A DNA stretch of 40,945 nucleotides from positions 1-40,945 of the forward strand of contig JAFGLP010000149.1 in the NCBI GenBank assembly GCA_016927965.1, in the 5' to 3' direction. Position 1 is the stretch's first letter. Each line of letters starts with the position of its first letter. Origin of the DNA: Dehalococcoidia bacterium. Lineage in GTDB: Bacteria > Chloroflexota > Dehalococcoidia > GIF9 > UBA5629. Made by a program: the position numbers and the translations under genes. The notes beneath the pieces were generated by a model. That model was not told the origin of the DNA, did no database searches, and saw nothing but the letters and a program-made list of their open reading frames with translations. Below are positions 25,458 to 32,790 of the stretch, in pieces.

Positions 25458-27155
25458 TTAATTGTCGTTTGTTTTCCTGCTATCTTCCTCCTCTATGAGC
25501 ACACGCCTTAATATTTTACCTATCTGGGATTTAGGCAGGTCCGCACGTATCTCGATCTGCTTGGGAATCTTGTAAGCCGCCAGCTTGATGCGGCAATGTT
25601 CCCGAAGTTCTTCTGGTGTACATTTTGCACCGGGATTTAGTACGACCCAGGCTTTCACCGCTTCGCCCTGGTACGGGTCAGGCACTCCGGCCACACCCGC
25701 CTCTTTTACCGCAGGGTGTTCATACAGTATTTCTTCAACCTCACGCGGCCATACTTGGAAGCCGCTCGTCTTTATAATATGCTTTTTACGGCTATGCAGG
25801 AAAAGGTAGCCGTCCTCATCCAGATAGCCTATATCACCCGTGTATAACCAGCCTTCTTTTAAAATATCAGCGGTCTCCTCCGGCCGGTTCCAGTATCCTG
25901 TCATCAGGTTAGGGGCCTTAAAACAAATCTCACCCAGCTTTCCGGCTTTCATACTGCCCTCACCCGTCACAGGATCGGCAATACGTATGACAATATCAGG
26001 GAGGGGTAATCCCACCGCCCCCTCTTTATAAGTACTTTTTACAGGATTTAGAGTGGCTGCCTGCATGCATTCAGTCAATGTATATCCTTCCAGCATCCTG
26101 CCTCCCGTCATGCTTTCAAATCTTCTTTTCACTTCCGCTGTCAACGACTCGGCACCAACAATACACAGCTTCATGCTTTTCAACGTCACTTTACCGGATT
26201 CGACCAGGGGATGGTCCATGATGCCAATATAAAAAGACGGAACGCCAGGCATAAAAGCCGGGTGGTACTTTTTTATACTTTTAACCACATCTGTCAGGTC
26301 ACGCGGGTTGGGAACAAGGATGCAGGATGAATGATTGACCATGGCAGCCCCTAGTACTCCCACACAACCATATACATGAAACAACGGCATGGTCAGCATA
26401 ACCCTATCCTGCCACTGGTCGACGGCAGGGCTGAACCAGGCATTTATCTGCATGGCAGTCATGACTAGCGCTGCATGAGTGCCAACCACCCCCCTGGGGA
26501 TACCGGTTGTACCTCCACTAAAAAGTATCACAGCGGGGTCGGAAGGGAAAACTTCAACAGCCGGACGGCCGATATTCCTGTACTTCCTCAATAAATCCTG
26601 AAACCAGACATCACCTGTTTTTAAACCTATCCTGTATCCTTCCTTTTTCTCTTTAAAAAGAGTAAACAGCAAGGCCGTATCCGCAGGTAAATACTCCTTG
26701 ATATTGGTTGCGATGATGGAACTGATATGCGTCCTCTCCTGAAAGCTCTTAAGCAGGTTGTAAAATGGTGAAAGTGTTATCACTGCGGTGACATCCACTT
26801 CGGAAAGGGCATGCTCCAATTCATGCTCCGTATACAGGGGATTCAACGGTACGGCAATTGCACCGGCCTTCCAGATACCCTGGAAACCGAGCACCATCTG
26901 GGGTAAGTTAGGAAGGAGCATGGCCACACGGTCACCTTTCTTAATCCCCAATGCAACAAGCCCGACAGCCAGGGCATCGCTCTGCCTGACAAAATCATCA
27001 TAAGTCAGCCTAGCCCCTTTAAAGAAAAACATGGACCGGTAAGGCCTGGCCTGGCGTGACTCATCCACCACATCGACCATGGTCCTCTGAGGATAAGGTT
27101 CCAGCGTATAAGGCACACCTTGGTCGTAATTCTTCAACCAGGGCCAGCTATCCAT
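25458..27155 (-). CDS. acyl-CoA ligase copy 6 (AMP-forming, divergent motifs), first gene of the array
   Basis: A 565-residue paralogue and the promoter-proximal member. It is the most divergent at core motifs. The phosphate loop reads SGGTTGIPRG, with Arg for the near-universal Lys. The acceptor motif is EGYTLTEC. The hinge region is SRKKHIIKTSG, with His where copies 1-5 have Asp. The C-terminal catalytic Lys in PKSQIGKILRR is kept. It has the KEYLPADTALLFTLFKEKKEG segment. ATG 27155 is preferred over GTG 27164 because GGAG lies at the right distance before ATG. Retained catalytic lysine suggests it is active, possibly with altered kinetics or substrate; this is inference. Confidence 0.92.
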   Translation of the reverse strand: MDSWPWLKNYDQGVPYTLEPYPQRTMVDVVDESRQARPYRSMFFFKGARLTYDDFVRQSDALAVGLVALGIKKGDRVAMLLPNLPQMVLGFQGIWKAGAIAVPLNPLYTEHELEHALSEVDVTAVITLSPFYNLLKSFQERTHISSIIATNIKEYLPADTALLFTLFKEKKEGYRIGLKTGDVWFQDLLRKYRNIGRPAVEVFPSDPAVILFSGGTTGIPRGVVGTHAALVMTAMQINAWFSPAVDQWQDRVMLTMPLFHVYGCVGVLGAAMVNHSSCILVPNPRDLTDVVKSIKKYHPAFMPGVPSFYIGIMDHPLVESGKVTLKSMKLCIVGAESLTAEVKRRFESMTGGRMLEGYTLTECMQAATLNPVKSTYKEGAVGLPLPDIVIRIADPVTGEGSMKAGKLGEICFKAPNLMTGYWNRPEETADILKEGWLYTGDIGYLDEDGYLFLHSRKKHIIKTSGFQVWPREVEEILYEHPAVKEAGVAGVPDPYQGEAVKAWVVLNPGAKCTPEELREHCRIKLAAYKIPKQIEIRADLPKSQIGKILRRVLIEEEDSRKTNDN

Positions 27156-27232
27156 GTTTTCCACTCCAATCTGTACAGGATAAGGGAATCATCCCCTCAC
27201 TATCTTAGCTTCATCATTGATTGACTGGCCAA

Positions 27233-27260
27233 ATTTTATCATAGTACCTCTCGTTGTCAA
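27233..27260 (-). promoter_or_regulatory. promoter of the six-gene ligase array
   Basis: On the minus strand, perfect TTGACA (27260-27255) and TAAAAT (27238-27233) are 16 bp apart, with a start site expected near 27226. A GCCAAAT/ATTTGGC inverted pair (27278-27284 and 27228-27234) brackets the promoter and may be an operator. Confidence 0.65.
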
Positions 27261-27310
27261 GTCAAGCTGATATCACGATTTGGCTTAATATCATATAAAC
27301 TATTGCTGTT

Positions 27311-28360
27311 TTATTGGATGGATTTTCTCCTTAACTGCCCGCAGGCCGCATCAATACCTGCGCCACGCTGTTCCCTTTGTGTAACAACAAGCCCGGCATC
27401 TTCAAGTGCCTGCCGGAAACCTGCCACCCGGGCCGGTTCCGGAGACTTGAAACCGCAGCCCTCCACAACATTATAAGGTATCAGATTTATATGACAATTC
27501 ACCCCTTTCAGTAATAAGGCCAGCCTGGCCGCATCCTCTGCCGTATCATTAACCGCTTTCAGCAGGCAATATTCGAAAGTAACCCGGCGGCCCGTCTCGT
27601 TGAAATAATGGCGGCAGGCATCAACAATCTCTTTGAGTTTATAGCGCGACATGCCAGGTACCAGTCGCCTGCGCAGCATGTCCTCGGAAGCATGTAATGA
27701 AACGGCTAGCGTGAGCTGCAGGTGCTCTTTGGCCATCCGGTATATCCCGGGCACATATCCGATCGTGCTCACCGTTATATTACGCATGCCGATATTCAAC
27801 TCGGTATTCAGCAGTTTAACAGCAGCAAACGTTGCATCGTAGTTTATCAATGGCTCACCCATTCCCATAAAAACAACATGGCTGACCCGGCCTGTATCAC
27901 CCAATAATCTTCCCCTGAAGGCAACGTCCTGTACAGTCAGCACCTGATCGATGATTTCGCCCGCCGCCAGGTTTCGCTTAAATCCACCGGCGCCCGTAGC
28001 GCAGAAAGCGCAGCCGATAGAGCAGCCTACCTGTGTGGAGATGCAGCAGGAAAAACGGTCGGGGTAAGGCATGCCAACCGTCTCAACCAGCTCGCCGAAG
28101 GCAGGCCTGAGCAGCAATTTAAAGGTGCCGTCTTTGCTCCGCCGCATTTTCACCATCTCCGAACGGCCGGTCACGTACTCTTCCGCCAGCTTTATTTTCA
28201 AAGCTTCGGGGAGGTTTGTCATTTCACCTATCTCACGGCAGCCCTGCCGGTAAATCCAATCAGCAAGCTGTTTGCCGCGGTATTCCTTCTCTCCATTTGC
28301 GGTGGCCAACTGCCGCAATTCATCCATTGTCATGCCCAGTAATAGTTTTTTCATTTCCAT
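27311..28360 (-). CDS. rlmN: 23S rRNA (adenine(2503)-C2)-methyltransferase
   Basis: A radical SAM methyltransferase of about 349 residues that methylates C2 of A2503 in 23S rRNA and A37 in some tRNAs. The radical SAM cluster motif is CSIGCAFC (Cys113, Cys117, Cys120). The substrate-bridging C-terminal cysteine is in GIDAACGQL. Family blocks VFMGMGEPLINYD and TVSTIGYVPGI are intact. Several in-frame starts are clustered (TTG 28375, ATG 28366, 28360, 28354). ATG 28360 is chosen because GGCGGG lies six bases upstream, but the choice is uncertain. It is separated from the ligase array promoter by about 50 bases and is probably a separate upstream unit. Confidence 0.95.
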   Translation of the reverse strand: MEMKKLLLGMTMDELRQLATANGEKEYRGKQLADWIYRQGCREIGEMTNLPEALKIKLAEEYVTGRSEMVKMRRSKDGTFKLLLRPAFGELVETVGMPYPDRFSCCISTQVGCSIGCAFCATGAGGFKRNLAAGEIIDQVLTVQDVAFRGRLLGDTGRVSHVVFMGMGEPLINYDATFAAVKLLNTELNIGMRNITVSTIGYVPGIYRMAKEHLQLTLAVSLHASEDMLRRRLVPGMSRYKLKEIVDACRHYFNETGRRVTFEYCLLKAVNDTAEDAARLALLLKGVNCHINLIPYNVVEGCGFKSPEPARVAGFRQALEDAGLVVTQREQRGAGIDAACGQLRRKSIQ

Positions 28361-28419
28361 TATCATCCCGCCCAATTATGAATGAGCCAGCTGTTTAGTG
28401 CAAACGCCCCGGATAGGCT

Positions 28420-28448
28420 TTGACCGGCCCGGCTTTTTTTGCTAGCAT
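28420..28448 (+). promoter_or_regulatory. promoter of a small plus-strand transcript
   Basis: TTGACC (28420-28425) and TAGCAT (28443-28448) are 17 bp apart. The predicted start falls near 28455, exactly where a GAGGGC/GCCCTC hairpin (28455-28460 with 28474-28479) begins. Confidence 0.45.
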
Positions 28449-28492
28449 GAGATTGAGGGCAATAAACGGACTAGCCCTCAGGGAGGTAGAAA

Positions 28493-28573
28493 ATGGTCAA
28501 GAAACAGGCCATGTTGGTAAGATGGCACTTTCCTGTAGCGAGCTCTCCTATGCAGGAGGAGGAACAAGGTTAA
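28493..28573 (+). CDS. candidate small protein A (26 residues)
   Basis: A short frame from ATG 28493 to TAA 28573. A consensus GGGAGG (28481-28486) sits six bases before the ATG, and a 5' hairpin lies just upstream of that site. The product begins MVKKQAML, has a Trp-His-Phe-Pro core and ends in an acidic QEEEQG tail. No family is recognised. It lies within a unit that has its own promoter and terminator, which is the main support. Length prevents any coding-statistic judgement. Confidence 0.4.
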   Translation: MVKKQAMLVRWHFPVASSPMQEEEQG

Positions 28574-28599
28574 ACTCCTACCGTGCATAAAGAGAGAGC

Positions 28600-28716
28600 A
28601 TGCAAAACTCCCGGGCTTTCCGTGATATAGCAAAAAAAGGCTTCTGTATCAAAGATAAAGCGAATGTTTCAGGATTATCTGAGCGGGAAAGAAGGGAGGA
28701 GCACGGATCACAATGA
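28600..28716 (+). CDS. candidate small protein B (38 residues)
   Basis: A short frame from ATG 28600 to TGA 28716, 26 bases after small protein A and just eight bases before a strong terminator hairpin. A purine-rich AAAGAGAGAG precedes the ATG and could serve as a weak ribosome binding site. The product is basic and hydrophilic, begins MQNSRAFRDIAKKGF, contains one cysteine and ends in a charged EREEHGSQ-like tail. No family is recognised. The promoter, two frames and terminator together look like a miniature operon, but a non-coding RNA is the main alternative. Confidence 0.35.
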   Translation: MQNSRAFRDIAKKGFCIKDKANVSGLSERERREEHGSQ

Positions 28717-28723
28717 TGATCAG

Positions 28724-28760
28724 GGGAGCCCCCAAGGTACAGGGGCTCCCTTATTATTTT
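28724..28760 (+). terminator. rho-independent terminator
   Basis: GGGAGCCCC (28724-28732) and GGGGCTCCC (28742-28750) form a perfect 9-bp stem with a 9-base loop, followed by TTATTATTTT. It is clearly oriented for plus-strand transcription, ending the small unit that starts near 28455. The T-tract is only on this strand. Confidence 0.85.
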
Positions 28761-28848
28761 GCTTCTGCATAAAAACTTTAGGAGAGCATCCCACATGCCA
28801 TGTGTTGTCGTGGTATACTCACCTATTTCAAAAATATAATCCATATAG

Positions 28849-29562
28849 TTAATTCCCACAGCAGAACACATGAATATTTACCTGACCGGCAGCAGATCTG
28901 CCCTGACTGTCGGTAACAACAACCTTAATGACACTGTCACTTTGCACACCCGGCGCAGTCCAGCCGATGCGGTCAGCCTTACCTTCCTCTAATCCACCAC
29001 CAGCTATCTTGCCTCCATTGGCCAACCAGGTATAAGTCAATTGGTTTTTCCCGGCATTCTCTACAATGCAGGCAATATCTGTTGTCATCCAGATACGGGA
29101 GCGCTGCCCTTCAATCACTACAGGTTGAGTTTCGCCCAGTTTCAACTTTATTTCAATACGCGGAGTTGCAGAGCCGTCGGCATTAGTAACGACCCTGATA
29201 TTAATTGTTTCCCTGGCCTCTCCACCTTTGCCGTCAGCGACCACCAGCACCACATTGTAAGTTCCCAGCTTATCAGGAGGCATCCATAATATGTTCGCCC
29301 CCTCACCCATAATATCGCCGGCATCTGCCGACCATCTATATGTCAGATTATCGCCGTCAGCATCACTGGCAAGGCATGCCAGTTGAGTTTCTACATTGGA
29401 AAATACATCTTTGACATGGCTTATCGATTCGATCACAGGAGCATGATTTTCAATTTGCACTCCCGTCGACGGTTGCTGCGGTAGAAGACAGCCAAAACAT
29501 ATGGAAAATACGGTAACTACAAGCACAAGTACTATTTCCCCAGTATTACTTAATCGATTCAT
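28849..29562 (-). CDS. surface lipoprotein with two PKD/Ig-like domains
   Basis: A 237-residue exported protein. The N-terminal hydrophobic stretch (about 10-24) ends at Cys25 in a FGC context that is a weak lipobox. Two beta-sandwich repeats follow: one with LACLASDADGDNLTYRWSADAGDI (about 62-85) and NVVLVVADGKGGEARETINI, the second with LTYTWLANGGKIAGGG and VIKVVVTDSQGRSAAGQVNI. These are PKD/cadherin-like patterns that act in adhesion or as scaffolds at the cell surface. It ends in a Cys-Cys pair. It lies 19 bases after the second arsG-like gene and is probably co-transcribed with the arsenic genes, although nothing in it points to arsenic. Confidence 0.7.
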   Translation of the reverse strand: MNRLSNTGEIVLVLVVTVFSICFGCLLPQQPSTGVQIENHAPVIESISHVKDVFSNVETQLACLASDADGDNLTYRWSADAGDIMGEGANILWMPPDKLGTYNVVLVVADGKGGEARETINIRVVTNADGSATPRIEIKLKLGETQPVVIEGQRSRIWMTTDIACIVENAGKNQLTYTWLANGGKIAGGGLEEGKADRIGWTAPGVQSDSVIKVVVTDSQGRSAAGQVNIHVFCCGN

Positions 29563-29581
29563 TACATTTCACTCATCATGT

Positions 29582-30301
29582 TCATTCCGCTGTAAACAGG
29601 CTGATGATCCAGGGGACCATGTAGTAGATACCTATAGCTATGAAAATAACAGCGATTACGATACGGATAATTTTTTCGCTACGTCCGATCGCTTCCACCC
29701 ATTTGGAGATGCTGGCAACACCGAACGAGATCAGCAAACCGAACAGCAATACAGGCAGCCCGGTTCCTATGGCGAAAAAGGCGGGAAGAGTCACACCGCC
29801 GGTGGTTTTTAAAGCCAGTGGAAGCAAAACAGCAAAAAACAGGACGGCACTATAGGGGCAGAAGGCCAGGGCAAAAATAGCACCCAGCGGAAGCCCTCCG
29901 ATCATTCCCCAATCGGCAACTTTGCTCCCCATGCTCGATAAGCTGTTGCCTGCGCCGCCGAAGGTGATCCTGTCTATAAAAAGCATCACCATACCAATCA
30001 CTATCAGGAACGGGCCCAGTGCCTTTTCACCTAAATTCTGCAGCAACAATGATACTCCCGGGATGCTGAGGCCCAGGTAAATTATCAGCACACCCAGCAC
30101 AGTATAGGTCAACATCCTGCCCAGCGTGTACAGGGCGGCTGTTATAATCGAGTATTTACGGTCGGTCAGCTTGCGCCCCATGTAAGCCAGGGCCGCAATA
30201 TTGGTAGCCATCGTGCAGGGCCCGATAGTAGCCATCAGACCCAGCAATAATGCTGTGAGTACCGGGATATTAGTATCGGAAGCCCAAGCCGAGAAATCCA
30301 T
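29582..30301 (-). CDS. ArsG-like membrane transporter, DsbD/CcdA superfamily (copy 1)
   Basis: A 239-residue, six-helix membrane protein of the DsbD/CcdA (LysE-like) superfamily. It has the two characteristic cysteine sites in IGPCTMATN (helix 1) and LAFCPYSAVLF (helix 4). From memory, homologues next to ArsF-like proteins are named ArsG, the aromatic arsenical efflux permease of the arsEFG operon; a generic thiol-disulfide electron carrier is the alternative. Its ATG overlaps the arsF-like stop by one base (TGATG at 30301), the same coupled arrangement seen at 34739. The superfamily is secure; the substrate assignment rests on neighbours. Confidence 0.8.
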   Translation of the reverse strand: MDFSAWASDTNIPVLTALLLGLMATIGPCTMATNIAALAYMGRKLTDRKYSIITAALYTLGRMLTYTVLGVLIIYLGLSIPGVSLLLQNLGEKALGPFLIVIGMVMLFIDRITFGGAGNSLSSMGSKVADWGMIGGLPLGAIFALAFCPYSAVLFFAVLLPLALKTTGGVTLPAFFAIGTGLPVLLFGLLISFGVASISKWVEAIGRSEKIIRIVIAVIFIAIGIYYMVPWIISLFTAE

Positions 30302-30897
30302 CAGTCAAGCACCTTGAGCTGCTGTTCGATAACACTCCTCACTTTCAATTCAAAAGCCTTCGGATTATTTCTGCAATTCCAGTACCAGATGTTCGCAATA
30401 TCTTCGATATGATCTTCCCCGCCGGTTATGGTGTTGATAAACAGCTGGGAACCGACCGCACCATATTTTCCGGCTATTTCAGCATTCTGTGGTATTTGGG
30501 CATTTAATACCCGGTAAGTTAATTTCTCGCTTTCTATAGCATTGGTAAAATATTTTTCTATCACACTGTTAATGTGCTCTTCAAAACAGAGACAGGTCAC
30601 ACACCTCTGGTTAACATGAAAATAAACGACATCGATACGGTTGACCTCTTCGGCAGATGTATTGCCTCCGCTTGAGCTTATATTATCCGAGCTGCCATTT
30701 CCCAATGCAGAATTCTGCTGCGGCGCTGATCGGCCCGACTGCTCATCAGGCTGATTTAACGCGGGCTGCGACATTTCCTGTGCAGGCGAGGAAACAGGTG
30801 AGGACGGTGCACTTGCACAACCTGCCAATATAAGTACTGCAATTCCAAGCATAGAAATTAATAAATTCCTGAAAATAATAACCATAGGACTATTCAA
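30301..30897 (-). CDS. ArsF-like lipoprotein with CxxCxC motif (copy 1)
   Basis: A protein of up to 198 residues. A signal peptide with lipobox LAGC (Cys27) is followed by a Ser/Gln/Pro/Gly-rich linker (about 30-82), then a thioredoxin-like domain starting IDVVYFHVNQRCVTCLC with Cys99, Cys102 and Cys104. It resembles the ArsF family, described in arsEFG clusters as a subunit for reducing nitro-aromatic arsenicals; this naming is from memory. It would face outward, anchored to the membrane, and be paired with the membrane protein translated from the overlapping gene. Start is uncertain: TTG 30897 or ATG 30885, neither with ideal spacing to AAGGGG. Confidence 0.75.
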   Translation of the reverse strand: MNSPMVIIFRNLLISMLGIAVLILAGCASAPSSPVSSPAQEMSQPALNQPDEQSGRSAPQQNSALGNGSSDNISSSGGNTSAEEVNRIDVVYFHVNQRCVTCLCFEEHINSVIEKYFTNAIESEKLTYRVLNAQIPQNAEIAGKYGAVGSQLFINTITGGEDHIEDIANIWYWNCRNNPKAFELKVRSVIEQQLKVLD

Positions 30898-30920
30898 TAC
30901 CCCTTTGTATGATTAATAGT

Positions 30921-30939
30921 ATTTATGTAATACATAAAT
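30921..30939. promoter_or_regulatory. 19-bp perfect palindrome upstream of arsF-like copy 1
   Basis: ATTTATGTAATACATAAAT is an odd perfect palindrome with 9-base arms, centred about 33 bases upstream of the arsF-like start in an AT-rich 109-base gap. It is a plausible operator for a dimeric regulator. It is not the same sequence as the arsR inverted repeat. Confidence 0.4.
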
Positions 30940-31006
30940 TTGTTGCATAAGTATATGTACAAACTGTGAATTCTATGTGAATGTATGGTGAAAATCATGT
31001 GGTCAC

Positions 31007-31348
31007 TCATGCAATTGATAGAGCGTACTTGACCCTGCTCATGACATTTTCAAGCTCTTCCGGCAATACAGTCAGCCTGTTGTGAGCTTTTTTTACGCCA
31101 TAATCGGTTATACAGAGCTGTTTCGTTATAGTTCCGCCTGCATATTTCAATATTTTTCTCATGCAGGCTACCCCACATCCATCCACTATAATTGTGCTGC
31201 CGGCATTCATAGCGCTTTCGATAATTTTTTTATCGTGCGCCCCGATGTCCGCCACGCATAACATATCACCAAGACCACGTTCCACCAGTCCGACTACAAC
31301 ACTGTTGGCAACCTGCCTGCAGTTGGACGCGCCCGAGCATGCGAACAT
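31007..31348 (-). CDS. DGC-domain putative zinc-binding protein
   Basis: A 113-residue cytosolic protein starting at ATG 31348, five bases after GGGAGGG. The N-terminal MFACSGASNCRQVANSVVVGL and the central IIVDGCGVACMRKIL match the DGC domain family, named for its Asp-Gly-Cys motif. Its cysteines (Cys4, Cys10 and those of DGCGVAC) are thought to bind zinc. Members often sit beside redox or metal resistance genes, as here between a CxxC mini-thioredoxin and an ArsF-like protein. A role in thiol or arsenite handling is inferred from the cluster only. Confidence 0.8.
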   Translation of the reverse strand: MFACSGASNCRQVANSVVVGLVERGLGDMLCVADIGAHDKKIIESAMNAGSTIIVDGCGVACMRKILKYAGGTITKQLCITDYGVKKAHNRLTVLPEELENVMSRVKYALSIA

Positions 31349-31418
31349 TAGGCCCTCCCGGTTTTTTCCGCCATAGAATCCCCCTCAGTCAGCGTACCTT
31401 TGGTACCGGCATGCCAGT

Positions 31419-31685
31419 TCATTTGTTACTTCCCCTGTTTTCGGCATCCAGAGCGCTGATAATCAACTGCTCGACTTCTGCCCGGGAAGGCACTTTCCCG
31501 CTCAGAACAACCTTTTCGTTTATCACCAGGCCCGGGGTCATCAGGATAGGATACTTCATGATTTTCTGCATATCCTTTACCTCTTCAACCTGGATATCAA
31601 GCTTGAGGGTTGTCACTACATCTTTAACTGTCTTTTCCAGATTCTGGCACTTGGCGCAGCCTGGACCAAGAACTTTAATATTCAT
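31419..31685 (-). CDS. small thioredoxin/glutaredoxin-like protein (TM0996/MTH895 type)
   Basis: An 88-residue single thioredoxin-fold domain. It opens MNIKVLGPGCAKCQNL with redox pair Cys10-x-x-Cys13, has the cis-proline segment MTPGLVINEKVVLSG, and lacks signal or membrane segments. This minimal family commonly accompanies DUF318/ArsP permeases and ArsR regulators. It probably supplies reducing power or delivers a thiol-bound metalloid to the neighbouring permease, by inference. ATG 31685 follows ACGGAGG. It lies 20 bases downstream of the permease gene and 70 bases upstream of the DGC gene. Confidence 0.88.
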   Translation of the reverse strand: MNIKVLGPGCAKCQNLEKTVKDVVTTLKLDIQVEEVKDMQKIMKYPILMTPGLVINEKVVLSGKVPSRAEVEQLIISALDAENRGSNK

Positions 31686-31705
31686 ATAACTTACCTCCGT
31701 AATTT

Positions 31706-32743
31706 TTATTTAACAATCAGGCCAAAAATATATCCGGTGATAGTAGCCATTATCGATACCAGCACAACATAAACCAATGTCTTTTTCCAGCCCATGATTT
31801 TTCCAAGGGCCAGCATGCTGGGCAACGAGAGCGCCGGGCCAGCCAGCAGCAAAGCCAGGGCAGGCCCCTTGCCCATACCCATATCGAGAAACGCTTTAAC
31901 AATGGGCACCTCAGTCAGCGTGGCAAAGTACATCAATGCACCGAAGAGCGACGCTACTAAATTACCCAGTATGGTATTGCCGCCGACAACCGCCACGATA
32001 GCCTCCTGAGGGATAACCGCCTTCAGTATGCCGGCGATAAAGACACCGACTAAGAGCCACGGCACTATGAGAACAAGGAAACGCCAGGTCTCTTTCATCC
32101 ACAGCTTAAACTCATCAAGGGTGAACCAGCGCCACCATACTATAAACAGTGATATGAATAAGACACCCAGTATGATCCACTGTTGTGCAGAGGCAGCCAG
32201 CAGTACGCCCACCAGGATGACAAAATATATAATTTCTTTCCACCATGGTTTACCCTGGTCGGCGCCTGCCAGCAAATCAAAACGCCCATCGCTCCGTACT
32301 TTTTCGTCCTTGCGGAATATAAATGCCATCAATAAACCGATAATACCTGCAAAGAAGACAGCGCCGATAACACGCGCCAGACCGATGTCCCATCCTAATA
32401 ACCTGGCCGAGTAAGTAATGGCAAGTATATTAATAGCCGGACCCGAATAAAGGAAGGCAATAGCGGGGCCAAGTCCGGCACCCGCAATATAGATACCGCT
32501 GAAGAGCGGCAGCACTGTGCAGGAACATACTGCCAGGATAGTACCGGAGACGGCACCGACACCATAAGCCATAAATTTATTCGCTTTAGGCCCGAAATAC
32601 TTCAGCACTGCGGCCTGCGACACGAAGACAGAGATAGCTCCGGCAATAAACAGCGCCGGTATGAGGCAGGTCAGGACATGCAGAGATAAGTAATCAAGCA
32701 ATGTATCCCAGCCTGATTTAAGAATAACCAGAATAAATTCCAT
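31706..32743 (-). CDS. ArsP-like permease (DUF318 family)
   Basis: A 345-residue membrane protein with about eight helices in two halves. The family hallmark is SGTILAVCSCTVLPLFSGIYIAGAGLG, holding Cys73 and Cys75, echoed in the second half by ATLTEVPIVKAFLDMGMGKGPALALLLAGPALSLPS. Founding members export trivalent organoarsenicals (ArsP), and others of the family move different substrates. The neighbouring acr3, arsR and ArsF/ArsG genes favour an arsenical substrate. It starts at ATG 32743 and ends 20 bases from the mini-thioredoxin gene. Confidence 0.85.
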   Translation of the reverse strand: MEFILVILKSGWDTLLDYLSLHVLTCLIPALFIAGAISVFVSQAAVLKYFGPKANKFMAYGVGAVSGTILAVCSCTVLPLFSGIYIAGAGLGPAIAFLYSGPAINILAITYSARLLGWDIGLARVIGAVFFAGIIGLLMAFIFRKDEKVRSDGRFDLLAGADQGKPWWKEIIYFVILVGVLLAASAQQWIILGVLFISLFIVWWRWFTLDEFKLWMKETWRFLVLIVPWLLVGVFIAGILKAVIPQEAIVAVVGGNTILGNLVASLFGALMYFATLTEVPIVKAFLDMGMGKGPALALLLAGPALSLPSMLALGKIMGWKKTLVYVVLVSIMATITGYIFGLIVK

Positions 32744-32790
32744 TAAAACATCCTTAATTGTTAATAGCTGTAATTTCCGTCAAACAACCA

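Noticed and set aside
28578..28871. 97-codon minus-strand frame overlapping the end of the PKD lipoprotein gene
   Set aside because: It runs antisense through the terminator and small-ORF unit, has no recognisable fold, and its start overlaps the preceding gene end without a convincing site.
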